DNA of 64,000 nt, taken from NCBI RefSeq assembly GCF_000714715.1, contig NZ_JMFO01000009.1, forward strand, positions 46,375 to 110,374, given 5' to 3'. The stretch is from Candidatus Magnetobacterium casense. Its GTDB lineage: Bacteria; Nitrospirota; Thermodesulfovibrionia; Thermodesulfovibrionales; Magnetobacteriaceae. Under the pieces are notes generated by a model, which did not search any database, was not told the origin of the DNA, and saw only the letters and a program-made list of their open reading frames with translations. A program made the translations under genes and the position numbers. This document shows positions 9,111 through 18,579 of the stretch, piece by piece (the stretch's first letter is position 1; each line of letters starts with the position of its first letter).

Positions 9111-10211
9111 ATGCGATTTTCACTGCTCAACGTAGACGGCAATGCCAGGGTCGGGACGCTTCAGGTGGGTGCGTGGACGTTGCCAACGCCGATGTTTATG
9201 CCCGTGGCAACACAGGGGACGGTCAAGGCCATGACCCCGTTGGCGTTGCGGGAGGTTGGGGCCGATATCATCCTTTGTAACACCTACCACCTGTACCTGC
9301 GTCCGGGGCATGATGTGGTTGCGGCAGCCGGCGGACTGCGCGGATTCACCTCCTGGGACGGCCCCGTGTTGACCGACAGTGGCGGATTTCAGGTCTACAG
9401 TCTCTCCCCCCTTAGGAAAATCAAAGAGGACGGTGTGCAGTTCAAGTCCCACATAGACGGGTCAACCCACTTCATCGGCCCCATAGAGGCAATGCAGATA
9501 CAGCGGGCACTGGGGGCTGACATCGTAATGGCCTTTGACGAGTGTCCGCCATACCCTGCTACCTATGAATACGTCCTCAGCTCCCTGCAGTTGACCACCC
9601 GCTGGGCAAGGCAGTGCAAGGAGACACACGACGGACAACAACTGCTCTTTGGCATCATTCAGGGCGGGGAGTACAAGGACCTGCGGCGTCAGAGTGCGGC
9701 AGAATTAAAGGCGCTGGACTTTGACGGCTATGCCCTTGGCGGGGTCAGCGTTGGGGAGCCAAAGGACATCATGTACGACATCGTCGGTTACATGGCCCCG
9801 GAGATGCCACGAGACAAACCCCGGTATCTCATGGGCGTTGGCTTCCCGCAGGACATTATGCACGCCGTTGAGGCCGGCTTTGACATGTTCGACTGCGTCA
9901 TCCCCACCAGAACCGCCAGACACGGCACCCTCCTAACGCATTCGGGCAGGATCAGTATCAAGGCCCAACGCTACAAAACCGATCCCGCACCCCTCGACCC
10001 TCAGTGTCAGTGCTACACCTGCCAGAACTTCTCCCGCGCATACCTCAACCACCTCTTCCGTGCAAAGGAAATCCTCTCCATCACCCTCAACACGATCCAC
10101 AACCTCCACTTCTACTTCGAGCTTATGAGGGACATCAGAGCGGCTATCACGCAAGGCAGATTCAGGGAGTTCAAGGCACAGTGGGCTGAAGGACTGTGGT
10201 TAGGTACGTGA
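9111..10211 (+). CDS. tgt: tRNA-guanine transglycosylase (queuine tRNA-ribosyltransferase)
   Basis: 366 residues. It exchanges guanine 34 for preQ1 in tRNAs with GUN anticodons, a step in queuosine formation. Family motifs: MPVATQGTVKAM, LCNTYHLYLRPG, LTDSGGFQVYSL, FGIIQGG, the FDCVIPTRTARHG segment with the nucleophilic Asp, and a zinc site made by CQCYTC and a His some 25 residues on. No other queuosine gene (queA, queC-F) is in the window. ATG 9111 follows the phosphatase stop by six bases. Confidence 0.97.
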   Translation: MRFSLLNVDGNARVGTLQVGAWTLPTPMFMPVATQGTVKAMTPLALREVGADIILCNTYHLYLRPGHDVVAAAGGLRGFTSWDGPVLTDSGGFQVYSLSPLRKIKEDGVQFKSHIDGSTHFIGPIEAMQIQRALGADIVMAFDECPPYPATYEYVLSSLQLTTRWARQCKETHDGQQLLFGIIQGGEYKDLRRQSAAELKALDFDGYALGGVSVGEPKDIMYDIVGYMAPEMPRDKPRYLMGVGFPQDIMHAVEAGFDMFDCVIPTRTARHGTLLTHSGRISIKAQRYKTDPAPLDPQCQCYTCQNFSRAYLNHLFRAKEILSITLNTIHNLHFYFELMRDIRAAITQGRFREFKAQWAEGLWLGT

Positions 10212-10235
10212 TAGGGGGCAAAGGGTGCTATCCGG

Positions 10236-10778
10236 TTAATCCTGCCCTTGTTCTTCGTCTTCCTTGTACTGTTTTATTGCCTGCGTAATTGTGTCGTTAT
10301 CAAAACCCTTCCTTGACAGCAGGTCATGCATCTTCTTCAGTTTAACGTAAAAGGGGAATTTTTTTAGATGCCTCGTTTTTTTTGAGATGACTTTGAGGGC
10401 TTTTTCCAGTTCCCGTTGTTCGGTAAAGACCAGTTCGTCGATGATCGCTCGGTCAATGCCTCTGGCCCTCAACTCCTCCTTACATGCAAAGGCGCCCAAG
10501 TTCTTTGAGTCTTCGTAGTAGTCCAACAGTACGTTGGATGCCCTGCGGTCGTCCAAGAGGCCGAGGTCTGTGAGGCGGAGGAGTTCGGCCTCGATGTCCT
10601 GAGCTGGGTAGCCGCGCTCAATCAGCTTGCGATAGAGTTCGACCCTGGTGTAGTCCCTGCGGTTTAACAGCCTGTAGCAATACTTTCTGATGTCGTTGGC
10701 TGCACTGCCCCCCGGTGTTTTCATTTGAACACGGAGTCGCCTCTCTCTTTTTTTTGTATCGCACGCAATCTGAAACAA
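10236..10778 (-). CDS. recX: Regulatory protein RecX
   Basis: 180 residues. RecX modulates RecA filaments. Typical three-helix repeats are seen: RKYCYRLLNRRDYTRVELYRKL with ERGYPAQDIEAELLRL, then LGLLDDRRASNVLLDYY, and a C-terminal RKGFDNDTITQAI. The first start in frame is TTG 10778; ATG 10724 is an alternative and would remove a basic 18-residue lead. It lies 25 bases downstream of recO and on the same strand, so a recombination-repair operon is likely; recA itself is not in the window. Confidence 0.88.
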   Translation of the reverse strand: MFQIACDTKKRERRLRVQMKTPGGSAANDIRKYCYRLLNRRDYTRVELYRKLIERGYPAQDIEAELLRLTDLGLLDDRRASNVLLDYYEDSKNLGAFACKEELRARGIDRAIIDELVFTEQRELEKALKVISKKTRHLKKFPFYVKLKKMHDLLSRKGFDNDTITQAIKQYKEDEEQGQD

Positions 10779-10803
10779 CCTTTCCTGTATTATCGATTCT
10801 CAG

Positions 10804-11607
10804 TCATTGGCATAAGGGCAATGTTCTCTCCTGCCGTTGCTGGGCCAGGAGGAAGGAGTTTGTCTTTATGTCCTTGTCTATGGTGAATCTGATATGCAGG
10901 TTTAACATACGCTCAAGTTCCTGGGCCAACTTTGGGGACGGCATCAGCCTGCCCAACATCTCCCAGCGCCACTGCCGAATCTTTTCATAGACGCTGATTG
11001 CCCCCATGGAGAGTTCAACCTTGGGACTGCCCCCCCCAGATCGGTTTCCACCGGAATCGCCCCGCCCCATGCCGCCCAGACAACCACCACACACGATCGA
11101 GCCATCATGAAAGTAAAACGACGTCCCCGTCCGCCCACACCTGGCACAACCACTGAGACGCGGCAGAAATCCCGACAACATCAACAGCTTGACCTTGTAA
11201 AACAGATATACGCGGTAGGGCAATCTGTCTGTTTCTATGAGCTTGAGGGCCTTGAGCATGATATCAAACAGCTCCCTGTGGGGTGCCATTTCGGGTATGA
11301 GTCCTAGGGTCATCTCCACGATCTCCGATACCCGTTGGAAGCATCCAAAATCTTCCCTGAGTTTCTGATGCGGGTAGATAATGTCGGCCTGCGTGAGTCT
11401 GGGCAGCGTGGCATGTTCCCTGCCCCAGAAGGCCATCCGGTTGTGTGTGAGTGGCTCAAGGGCGCTGCCAAACCTGCTCTTTGTCTTGCGCGGTCCCTTG
11501 GCAAAAACCCTAACCACTCCATAGTCACTGGTGAAAAACGACACTATTGCATCGGCCTCCCCATAGGGGAAGCTGTTAAGGACAATACCCTCGGTTCTGT
11601 GGAGCAT
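10804..11607 (-). CDS. recO: DNA repair protein RecO
   Basis: 267 residues. RecO helps RecR load RecA on SSB-coated DNA. The N-terminal OB fold (TEGIVLNSFPYGEADAIVSF) and the helical C-terminal domain are present. A zinc knuckle is formed by CARCG and CGGC. Directly after it a Gly/Ser-rich insert (about 20 residues, 11020-11085) precedes the last helix; that is unusual for RecO. Its ATG overlaps the stop of the upstream DUF151 gene by one base (TAATG at 11605-11609), a coupling signal. Confidence 0.93.
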   Translation of the reverse strand: MLHRTEGIVLNSFPYGEADAIVSFFTSDYGVVRVFAKGPRKTKSRFGSALEPLTHNRMAFWGREHATLPRLTQADIIYPHQKLREDFGCFQRVSEIVEMTLGLIPEMAPHRELFDIMLKALKLIETDRLPYRVYLFYKVKLLMLSGFLPRLSGCARCGRTGTSFYFHDGSIVCGGCLGGMGRGDSGGNRSGGGSPKVELSMGAISVYEKIRQWRWEMLGRLMPSPKLAQELERMLNLHIRFTIDKDIKTNSFLLAQQRQERTLPLCQ

Positions 11608-12059
11608 TACATGATGTTGCCAAAGTCCTCGGGTTTAAGGTTCTTAAGCCACTCCTCTAGTTCATCGGTGTTTCTGCGCTCAATGACGCTCTCATCGACG
11701 TAGATCGGCGAGCTTGTCCTCAGTGCCACGGCCACGGCGTCACTTGGTCTGGAGTCTATAGGCTTTTCATACTTACCGTCGGAGACATACAGGGTAGCAT
11801 AGTAGGTGTTGTCCACGATTTCCCGTACCACGACCTTTGAGACGCTCATCCTCAGCTCCTCAATGATATTCTTTACGAGGTCGTGAGTAAGCGGCCTTGG
11901 CGTAACTACCCTTCCAAGGGCCAGGGCGATAGAGTCTGCCTCCGGTTTGCCTATCCATATGGGCAGGGTCTCATCCCCATCTACTGCCTTGAGTAAGAGT
12001 ATGTACATGCCGCTTCTTGGGTCAAACAACAACCCGTCTACTTTCATCTTTATCACCAT
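11607..12059 (-). CDS. Bifunctional nuclease family (DUF151) protein
   Basis: 150 residues. The BFN/DUF151 domain fills the chain: LPIWIGKPEADSIALAL, the TPRPLTHDL segment, and DSRPSDAVAVALR are hallmark motifs. Members such as plant BBD proteins have been described as nucleases; the bacterial role is not settled. A second Met five residues in (12047) is an alternative start. It is the first gene of the DUF151-recO-recX run and its stop is coupled to recO. Confidence 0.9.
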   Translation of the reverse strand: MVIKMKVDGLLFDPRSGMYILLLKAVDGDETLPIWIGKPEADSIALALGRVVTPRPLTHDLVKNIIEELRMSVSKVVVREIVDNTYYATLYVSDGKYEKPIDSRPSDAVAVALRTSSPIYVDESVIERRNTDELEEWLKNLKPEDFGNIM

Positions 12060-12167
12060 ATCAACAATGCTCCCTTGCTCCCGTGCTGTATTAATATTAT
12101 ACCTTCTGGGAGGTCTTTTTCAAGACAAATATTTATACTGCCACAAAACCCTTCTGCCGTGGAGGGC

Positions 12168-13358
12168 CTATGAGAGTTTTCCGAGGGCCTCCCTGAGCCG
12201 CGACAGTCCCTCTTTGATGTTCTTCATCGAGGTTGCATAGGACATCCGTATAAAGCCCTCGGCACCAAATGCCCCACCGGGGACAAGTGCCACGTGCGCC
12301 TCCTGTAGCAGATACATGGAAAGGTCGGTGCAGTTTTTGATTTCGGCATTATTGAAACGCCGCCCCAGTACCTTCTGTATGTTTGCGAATGCGTAGAACG
12401 CCCCCTCCGGCATTATGCACGACACCCCCTCGATGGTATTAAGCTCGGCAACGAGGAAACGCCTCCTGTCGTCAAACTGTCTCAGCATTTCGTCAATGAA
12501 ACCCTGTGGGCCATTGAGGGCCTCCACTGCCGCCTTCTGGGCAAATGACGTTGTATTGGACGTCGATTGACTCTGGATGTTCTCCATTGCCTTGATTACG
12601 TCGGCGCTACCGGCGGCATAGCCAAGGCGCCATCCGGTCATGGCATAGGCCTTGGACAGACCGTTGATGACAATGGTTCGCTGTTTGATTTCGTTGCTTA
12701 TGGCGGCAATGCTTACGTGTTTTATGCCATCGTAGAGGAGTTTTTCGTATATCTCATCGGAAACTACCCAGAGGTTGTGCTTGAGGACTATTTCGGCGAT
12801 GGCCTCAAGGCCCTTGAGGTCGTAGGTGAAGCCCGTGGGGTTGGAGGGATAGTTGAGTATGATGGCCTTTGTCTTGCCGGTGATGCTGCCTTTTAGGGCC
12901 TCCGGAGACAACATGAACTTATCGGCCTCCGTAGTCTGGACGATGACCGGTGTTGCGTCGTTGAGCAAGACCTGGTCGGGATACGACACCCAGTACGGGG
13001 CAGGTATGATGACCTCATCCCCGGCGCTATACAGGGCCTGGGCTGCGTTGTAGAGCGAGTGCTTGGCCCCGCAGGAGACCACTATTTCGTTAGGTTTATA
13101 GTGGAGGTTGTTGTCCCTTTTGAACTTTTCGATGATTGCGGTTTTTAGTTCCGGTATACCGCCCACCGGTGTGTACTTTGTGAAGCCGTCGTTGAGCGCC
13201 TTGACTGCGGCTGCCTTGATGTGGTCAGGCGTGTCAAAATCAGGCTCGCCAACGGCAAAGCTGATTACGTCAATTCCATTAGCCTTCATCTCCTTGGCTT
13301 TTGCGTCAATCGATAACGTCGGAGACGGCTTTATCTTTTTGGCCCTGTCTGATACCAT
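12168..13358 (-). CDS. Aspartate/prephenate-type aminotransferase, class I PLP enzyme
   Basis: 396 residues. Fold-type I aminotransferase of the aspartate aminotransferase Ib subgroup. The PLP Lys is in NGLSKAYAMTGWRLGY; other conserved parts are FAVGEPDFDTPDHI, YTPVGGIPEL, LNYPSNPTGFTY and the Arg in FIRMSYATS. It most likely makes aspartate from oxaloacetate and glutamate, and may also act on prephenate, as some members do. It stands alone, 109 bases upstream of the DUF151 gene. Confidence 0.93.
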   Translation of the reverse strand: MVSDRAKKIKPSPTLSIDAKAKEMKANGIDVISFAVGEPDFDTPDHIKAAAVKALNDGFTKYTPVGGIPELKTAIIEKFKRDNNLHYKPNEIVVSCGAKHSLYNAAQALYSAGDEVIIPAPYWVSYPDQVLLNDATPVIVQTTEADKFMLSPEALKGSITGKTKAIILNYPSNPTGFTYDLKGLEAIAEIVLKHNLWVVSDEIYEKLLYDGIKHVSIAAISNEIKQRTIVINGLSKAYAMTGWRLGYAAGSADVIKAMENIQSQSTSNTTSFAQKAAVEALNGPQGFIDEMLRQFDDRRRFLVAELNTIEGVSCIMPEGAFYAFANIQKVLGRRFNNAEIKNCTDLSMYLLQEAHVALVPGGAFGAEGFIRMSYATSMKNIKEGLSRLREALGKLS

Positions 13359-13755
13359 TGTGTTCCCCTCATAATTTTATAGATTTGATCTAATGATACT
13401 ATATCGGCAGTGATTTTTTGAACAAAAAAATAAAAGAACAAAAAGGTGCTGCTCCCCTTTCGCTTAAATACTGACCATAGCCCACCCTTTACGGTTTATC
13501 GCAAGTATTCTGGCTATCGTTTCAATATTTATCATTAGGGTTACAGTTTTTAGGCAATCACAACTGGTAAAGATGGGTGATATTCTAAATCAAATATTCA
13601 AACTTGGCAGCATTAACAGGCTATCTAAAGTTGCTTAATGGCGAAGGTATTGACCCATACAAAATGCTAAAGAATCTCGTATTTTTATATCAAAGACATT
13701 TGCCATTTATAACCTCTTGTTAAAGATTGCCTTAAACCATTATAAACCATGCACT
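13359..13755. other. Gene-free stretch
   Basis: AT-rich and without a credible gene. A short frame near 13600-13725 encodes about 40 residues with a peptide-like run (GYLKLLNGEGIDPYKML) but lacks a start and a ribosome binding site; it may be a gene remnant. No hairpin or promoter stands out. Confidence 0.5.
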
Positions 13756-13885
13756 ATTATGGGGTCAAGGGGGCTTCTTTGTGGCCGGGGCGCCTCGTCC
13801 CCCCCCTTGCAGGGGAGGTCTGAGGAGGGCCAGGTGCGACCTGGAGCGCCAAGAAGCAAAGCCCCTCCTTCTTTCTTTCTCTTCT
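13756..13885 (+). repeat. GC-rich dispersed repeat R1 (left of ars operon)
   Basis: Begins ATTATGGGGTCAAGG, has a GC-rich core with CCTTGCAGGGG, and ends in a pyrimidine tail (CTTCTTTCTTTCTC). The tail stops at the acr3 stop codon. Other copies: 15362-15485 (inverted), 17449-17625, 34788-34890 and, as a short form, 60254-60290. Confidence 0.75.
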
Positions 13886-14923
13886 TCAAAAGAACCGCCT
13901 CTTAAAAAACAGCGCCACGTTGACGAGGCTGATTAACACGGGCACCTCGGCCAGCGGGCCAATTACGGCGGCAAAGGCTTCCCCGGAGTTTAGCCCAAAC
14001 ACGGCTATCGTAACGGCTATCGATAACTCAAAGTTGTTGCTTGCGGCTGTAAAGGACAAGGTTGCCGTCTTTGGGTAATCCGTGCCCAACTTCATGCTTA
14101 TAAAGAAAGACACCAGAAACATCAGGACAAAGTAAATCACCAGCGGAATAAACACCCTGACCACGTCCATCGGGAGCTTCAGTATGTAATCACCTTTCAG
14201 GGCAAACATGACCAGTATCGTAAAGAGCAGCGCCACCAGGGTCATAGGGCTGATGGCCGGTGAGAATACGTTGTCATACCAATGGACGCCCTTTTTCCTG
14301 ATGAGGACATACCTGCTGAGGGCGCCGGCGAAAAACGGTATGCCCAGGTACACCAGGACACTGCGGGCGATCTGCCCGATGCTGATGTCAACGCTGGTTG
14401 CCTGTACGCCAAAGAGCGGCAGCAGCACTGAGAGAAAGAAAAATGCGTAAAGCGAATAAACCAACACCTGAAACACCGAGTTAAGCGCCACCAATCCGGC
14501 GGCATATTCCCTGTCTCCACCGGCCAGATCGTTCCACACCACCACCATTGCAATGCAGCGGGCAAGCCCCGTGAGGATCAACCCGTACATGTAGTGCGGA
14601 TAGTCCCTGAGAAACACAACGGCCAACAGAAACATCAGCACGGGGCCTATCAGCCAGTTCTGCACCAGCGAAAGCGCCAGTACACGCTTGTCCGTAAACA
14701 CCTCTGACATCCGTTCGTACTTGACCTTTGCAAGGGGCGGGTACATCATCAGGATGAGGCCGATGGCTATGGGGATGTTGGTCGTCCCCACCTGAAAGAC
14801 GTTTAACACGCCCTGAACCTGAGGAAACAGATATCCGCACACAACCCCGACAAACATGGCCGCAAATATCCACAGCGTCAGGTACCTGTCGAGAAAGGAT
14901 AATCTGCCGGAGACCTTTGTCAT
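13886..14923 (-). CDS. acr3: Arsenite efflux permease, ACR3 family
   Basis: 345 residues with about ten transmembrane segments. Family marks: [18 protein letters not shown] at the N-terminus, the [16 protein letters not shown] segment holding the conserved Cys needed for arsenite transport, [12 protein letters not shown], and [16 protein letters not shown] near the C-terminus. It exports As(III) across the inner membrane. Its ATG lies one base after the arsC stop, so the two form one operon. No arsR repressor gene is nearby. Confidence 0.95.
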   Translation of the reverse strand: MTKVSGRLSFLDRYLTLWIFAAMFVGVVCGYLFPQVQGVLNVFQVGTTNIPIAIGLILMMYPPLAKVKYERMSEVFTDKRVLALSLVQNWLIGPVLMFLLAVVFLRDYPHYMYGLILTGLARCIAMVVVWNDLAGGDREYAAGLVALNSVFQVLVYSLYAFFFLSVLLPLFGVQATSVDISIGQIARSVLVYLGIPFFAGALSRYVLIRKKGVHWYDNVFSPAISPMTLVALLFTILVMFALKGDYILKLPMDVVRVFIPLVIYFVLMFLVSFFISMKLGTDYPKTATLSFTAASNNFELSIAVTIAVFGLNSGEAFAAVIGPLAEVPVLISLVNVALFFKRRFF

Positions 14924-14924
14924 C

Positions 14925-15347
14925 TTATTTTAGCCCTCCAATCCACTGGAGAATCCGTGCCTTTATAGCATCCCGGATTTCCTTTGTCCTTGCAAGGATG
15001 TCGTCTCTGCTGCCGTTTAACGAGGAGGGGTCTTCAAAGCCCCAGTGGAGCTTTTTGGCGTTTCCCGGAAACGTCGGACATGCCTCTGCCCTGGACTCAT
15101 CACAGACGGTGACAACGTAATCAAACTGCTCCGCCCTGTCGTACATCTCAAAGACACTCTTGGTCTTGTTGCCGGAGATGTCTATGCCTGCCTCTTTCAT
15201 TGCCTCTACTACGACGGGGTTGAGGTTTCCCGGTTGCAGCCCTGCGCTGTGAGCCTCAAACATCCCCACGCCCAAAGCGTTAAGAAACGCCTCCGCCATC
15301 TGACTCCTTGCGCTGTTGTGTACGCACACAAATAATACCCTTATCAT
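14925..15347 (-). CDS. arsC: Thioredoxin-type arsenate reductase
   Basis: 140 residues, low-molecular-weight phosphatase fold. The P-loop [13 protein letters not shown] holds the nucleophilic Cys and the two further redox cysteines lie in [12 protein letters not shown], as in the thioredoxin-coupled ArsC of Bacillus and Staphylococcus. It reduces arsenate to arsenite for export by the adjacent ACR3. A strong AAGGAGG site precedes ATG 15347. The upstream side is directly joined by an inverted copy of repeat R1. Confidence 0.96.
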   Translation of the reverse strand: MIRVLFVCVHNSARSQMAEAFLNALGVGMFEAHSAGLQPGNLNPVVVEAMKEAGIDISGNKTKSVFEMYDRAEQFDYVVTVCDESRAEACPTFPGNAKKLHWGFEDPSSLNGSRDDILARTKEIRDAIKARILQWIGGLK

Positions 15348-15361
15348 TTGAACCTCCTTGT

Positions 15362-15485
15362 ATAATCAGGGGAAAAAAAGAAGAAAGGAGCGGCTCCGCC
15401 CCCCCTTCAGAACCCCCCGCAAGGGGAGGGGTGAGCCACCCCGGGCACGAAGAAGTCCCCTTGACCCCATAATGCTCAATCCTGG
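15362..15485 (-). repeat. GC-rich dispersed repeat R1 (right of ars operon, inverted)
   Basis: Reads on the minus strand from ATTATGGGGTCAAGGGG (near 15475) through CCTTGCGGGG to a poly-pyrimidine tail that ends just before the arsC ribosome binding site. It faces the copy at 13756-13885, so the arsC-acr3 operon is exactly enclosed by inverted copies. Confidence 0.75.
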
Positions 15486-15513
15486 TCCGCAATTATATAC
15501 TATACCACAAAAC

Positions 15514-16743
15514 TTACCGCAAGATATAGATCGGTTCAATTTCGATGGCTTTTTTGGATGGATATATACCCGAAAACAGTCCGATACACAGCGATGCGGT
15601 AAATGCTATAACCACGCCTGTGCCGGAGACCACAAACGGCATCCCTGTTACAAGCGCCACCAGCAGGCTCAACGCAACACCAATGACGCAGCCAATTACG
15701 CCACCGACAAAGGAGATAAACGATGACTCGGTCAGAAACTGGATCATGATATCCCGCTTTTTTGACCCCACGGCGCGTCTTATACCGATCTCCACCCGGC
15801 GCTCGTTGACCATCAGGATCATTATCGAGAGTATCCCTACGGCGCTGATTGTAAAGGAGACAAGCGAGACTATCAGTCCCAGCATTCTGACCAGTCTGAT
15901 GGCCTGGGTCTTGATGTCGTTGACGTCCTTGAGGTTGATCACGGTGAAGTCGTCGCGTTGACCTTTTTTGATGTTGTGTCTGAGGCGCAGGAGGTCTTCT
16001 GTCTGTGAGGCGAGCGGGGAGAGTGAGGCATCGTCGTTGGCCTCGATGTAAATGACACTGACGTACTGTTTGTTTACAAATCGTCGCAGGTACGTGTTGA
16101 GGGGGACGTAGACGATGTTGTCCGAGTCAACACCGGCGGCGTCTGCTCCTACGGGGCGCAATACCCCGGTGACCTCACACGGGACCCGGTAGACGTAGAT
16201 ATACTTGCCCATCGGGTCGGCATCTCCAAAGAGTTTTTGGGCGACCTTGGCCCCTATGATGGCCTTGCGTTTGAGTTCCTTGTCATCAGCGGGGGCAAAG
16301 TACTGGCCGCGGCTTAAGTCGAGTTTCCGTATCTGAAAGAACTCACTGCCCACACCCATGAGGGTTGTGGTAATGGTGGTATCGAGGTATCTGACGGGGA
16401 AGTTTTTGCTCGTAGCGGGTGCGATGTTGTTTATGTAAAACGTCGAGTTCTTGATGGCCCTGACATCGGCAATGGTCAGGTTTGTGGCCTCGCCCAATGC
16501 CCCGGGTCTGGCGTGCATTCCCATCAGACCGCTTCGTACAATCAGCAGGTTTTTTCCAAAACTCTCAACCTCCTTGAGCGTTTGGAGTCTCAGGGAGGCC
16601 GAAATGTTTGTCACGGTGATCAGCGACAACGTCCCCAGCACTACCCCCGCTACAGCCAACGCACTTCTGAGCTTGAAGCTGCTGAAGGACTTAAGCGCAA
16701 TGGACAGGTTAAGGGTGACGTGTCGAAACCTCATCTCTGCCAC
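15514..16743 (-). CDS. MacB/FtsX-type ABC transporter permease
   Basis: 409 residues. One N-terminal transmembrane segment (LRSALAVAGVVLGTLSLI), a long periplasmic MacB_PCD domain, and three C-terminal segments in an FtsX domain with the signature MVNERRVEIGIRRAVGSKKRDI. Such permeases work with a cytosolic ATPase for lipoprotein or peptide handling, but no ATPase or membrane-fusion gene adjoins it here. Start is GTG 16743 or ATG 16734; neither has a good ribosome binding site. Confidence 0.9.
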   Translation of the reverse strand: MAEMRFRHVTLNLSIALKSFSSFKLRSALAVAGVVLGTLSLITVTNISASLRLQTLKEVESFGKNLLIVRSGLMGMHARPGALGEATNLTIADVRAIKNSTFYINNIAPATSKNFPVRYLDTTITTTLMGVGSEFFQIRKLDLSRGQYFAPADDKELKRKAIIGAKVAQKLFGDADPMGKYIYVYRVPCEVTGVLRPVGADAAGVDSDNIVYVPLNTYLRRFVNKQYVSVIYIEANDDASLSPLASQTEDLLRLRHNIKKGQRDDFTVINLKDVNDIKTQAIRLVRMLGLIVSLVSFTISAVGILSIMILMVNERRVEIGIRRAVGSKKRDIMIQFLTESSFISFVGGVIGCVIGVALSLLVALVTGMPFVVSGTGVVIAFTASLCIGLFSGIYPSKKAIEIEPIYILR

Positions 16744-16772
16744 TGTGCCATGTAGTTGTCAACGTAATATTT

Positions 16773-17081
16773 CTATTGTATCCCTGAACTATTACGTTTA
16801 TTCTTATATCTCTTATATACTGCATTATCGTTGCGTTTACCAATAATGGTTATATTTATAGTGTCTCCCTTAACAAAGTATATTATCCTATACTCGCCTA
16901 TATCCACCCTTCTAAATGTTATATCAGTTGGTTTTTTATCATGCAGTTGTTCGGAATCAACTGGATATGGCTCTGAGGTTAATGATAGAATCTTATTGAG
17001 AACTTGCTTGAACTGCTTTGCATCAAGGCGATATAAAAAATCCTTGGCCTCCTTTGTAATATCGAGCTTAAACTTCAACAA
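16773..17081 (-). CDS. RelE/ParE-family toxin
   Basis: 102 residues. The RelE fold is recognised from LDITKEAKDFLYRLDAKQFKQV, the FRRVDIGEYRIIYF core and the C-terminal ITIIGKRNDNAVYKRY. It would be an mRNA interferase or gyrase poison. The start is TTG 17081, inside the 3' end of the antitoxin gene (14-base overlap), which is the usual antitoxin-first order. Confidence 0.88.
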   Translation of the reverse strand: MLKFKLDITKEAKDFLYRLDAKQFKQVLNKILSLTSEPYPVDSEQLHDKKPTDITFRRVDIGEYRIIYFVKGDTINITIIGKRNDNAVYKRYKNKRNSSGIQ

Positions 17082-17340
17082 GTTTCTCTATTATAAATGC
17101 AAGCGTCTGCTCATGCCCAATATAACCGCTTTTTTCAGCCCGCATTGCCATCTCTATCCAATAGGCGTCATCCTCTTCTGCTGCAGTGAGTAAGTCGTCT
17201 GTATCCTCTATCAATTCCTCCACCCGCCTTAACTCCTCCATATCAACAATAGCCGCTATTCTACGTCCTTCACTGTCTGTCACGTATTGACTGATCCGGA
17301 TAAGACTAATCTCATCTTCTTGTTCTAACGATGTGGACAT
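17068..17340 (-). CDS. Antitoxin partner of the RelE-type toxin (Phd/YefM-like)
   Basis: 90 residues from ATG 17340, which has AAGGAGG eight bases upstream; an in-frame start 105 bases earlier would lack one. The chain has a short DNA-binding-like N-terminal half (QYVTDSEGRRIAAIVDMEELRRVEEL) typical of Phd/YefM-like or related antitoxins and an acidic C-terminal half that would wrap the toxin. Overlap with the toxin gene is 14 bases. Confidence 0.8.
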   Translation of the reverse strand: MSTSLEQEDEISLIRISQYVTDSEGRRIAAIVDMEELRRVEELIEDTDDLLTAAEEDDAYWIEMAMRAEKSGYIGHEQTLAFIIEKLVEV

Positions 17341-17448
17341 GTTGCCCCTCCTTATACATCCATATAATATTAGCAAACAAGTTTTATGTAAATTAAGTAT
17401 AACATAATTACCTAAAAAAACACTACCCCCCAATCTGTCAATCAACCC

Positions 17449-17625
17449 ATTATGGGGTCAAGAGGACTTCTTCGTGCCCGGGGCGGGTGCGATCCGCTGC
17501 GACAAGATTGCGCCTCGCCCCTCCCCTTGCAGGAGGTTCTGAAGGGGCCAGGAGCGCATTGAGCCGGGGGTCGCTGCCCCCTCCTGGAGCGAAAAAGAAG
17601 CGGAGCCGCCCCTTTCTTTTCTTAC
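17449..17625 (+). repeat. GC-rich dispersed repeat R1 (upstream of trmJ)
   Basis: Starts TTATGGGGTCAAG and contains CTTCTTCGTGCCCGGGG, CCCTTGCAGG, a GGAGCCGCCCC block and a CTTTCTTTTCTT tail. It is longer than the other copies because of an internal GC-rich insert near 17480-17515 and 17555-17585. The tail ends about 65 bases before the trmJ start. Confidence 0.7.
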
Positions 17626-17689
17626 GGTTAAATGCGATTGCCCTGGTACCGGGGTTGAACTATTACTGTTTTTGTTTTTATAATTTAGT

Positions 17690-18427
17690 ATGGCTATGAA
17701 CCTCAGAGACAACATCTACTTCACGCTGCTGCAACCACGGGAGCCGGGTAACGTCGGAGCGGCAGCCAGGGCTGTAAAGAACATGGGATTTGAGCGGCTG
17801 TGCCTCGTAGACCCTTGTGACTACCTCAACGCCGAGGCCCGCGCCTTTGCCCACGGGGCAATCGATGTGCTAGAAGGTGCCACGGTCTGCGCAAGCCTCA
17901 CGGAGGCAGTCAACGACAAGGCCATCGTCGTGGGGACCACACGCCGCCAGGGAAAGACGCGCGGGGTTATCCGTCCCATCAGGGAGGCAGTTGCAACAAT
18001 CGCTGAACTCTCCGCCAACAACAAGGTTGCCATACTCTTTGGGCGTGAGGACAAGGGCCTCCTCAGTGAGGAGATCAACCGCTGCGGCTTTCTGATGACG
18101 ATAGCCACCTCACATGCCCAGCCTTCGCTGAACCTGGCACAGGCAGTCCTGATTGTAGCATACGAGCTTTCCCCGGTGTGCAGGGACAACCATTATGCAA
18201 GGGCGCCTAAACTTGTACCACAGGAGCATCTCAACCACCTGTACGACCGAATCGCAGGGGTGTTGAACAACCTGGGCATTGGTATGAGGGGCTCCGAAGA
18301 CCTCGAGTCAGACATTGTCAGAAATATCAGACACCTCGTCGGTCGCTACGGACTAACCCACTGGGAGGTGGACATGTTACACGGTATATGTAGCGCTATC
18401 AACCATAAATGCAAACGATCAGGATAA
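17690..18427 (+). CDS. trmJ: tRNA 2'-O-methyltransferase TrmJ (SpoU family)
   Basis: 245 residues. SPOUT-class enzyme with the three TrmH-family motifs: LLQPREPGNVGAAARAVKNM (motif 1), the FGREDKGLL segment (motif 2) and SLNLAQAVLIVAYEL (motif 3). The C-terminal helical extension after residue 170 is that of TrmJ, which methylates position 32 of tRNAs. The ATG at 17690 or the next Met codon (17696) could be the start. It stands alone. Confidence 0.92.
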   Translation: MAMNLRDNIYFTLLQPREPGNVGAAARAVKNMGFERLCLVDPCDYLNAEARAFAHGAIDVLEGATVCASLTEAVNDKAIVVGTTRRQGKTRGVIRPIREAVATIAELSANNKVAILFGREDKGLLSEEINRCGFLMTIATSHAQPSLNLAQAVLIVAYELSPVCRDNHYARAPKLVPQEHLNHLYDRIAGVLNNLGIGMRGSEDLESDIVRNIRHLVGRYGLTHWEVDMLHGICSAINHKCKRSG

Positions 18428-18579
18428 AAAGTGTTCCTTTAGTTTCACACGGTAAACACCTTATTAACAAATATTTTTCTGCCACATAGAAAACTATTGA
18501 CAACAGGTGCCATGCAACGGGTACAATAGATATACATAACTATATAGATTTATAATAAAATGAAATAAGGAGGTTAATT

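Noticed and set aside
13600..13725. Gene remnant upstream of the ars region
   Set aside because: A 40-codon frame with protein-like sequence, but no start or family match, so it is only mentioned in the gap entry.
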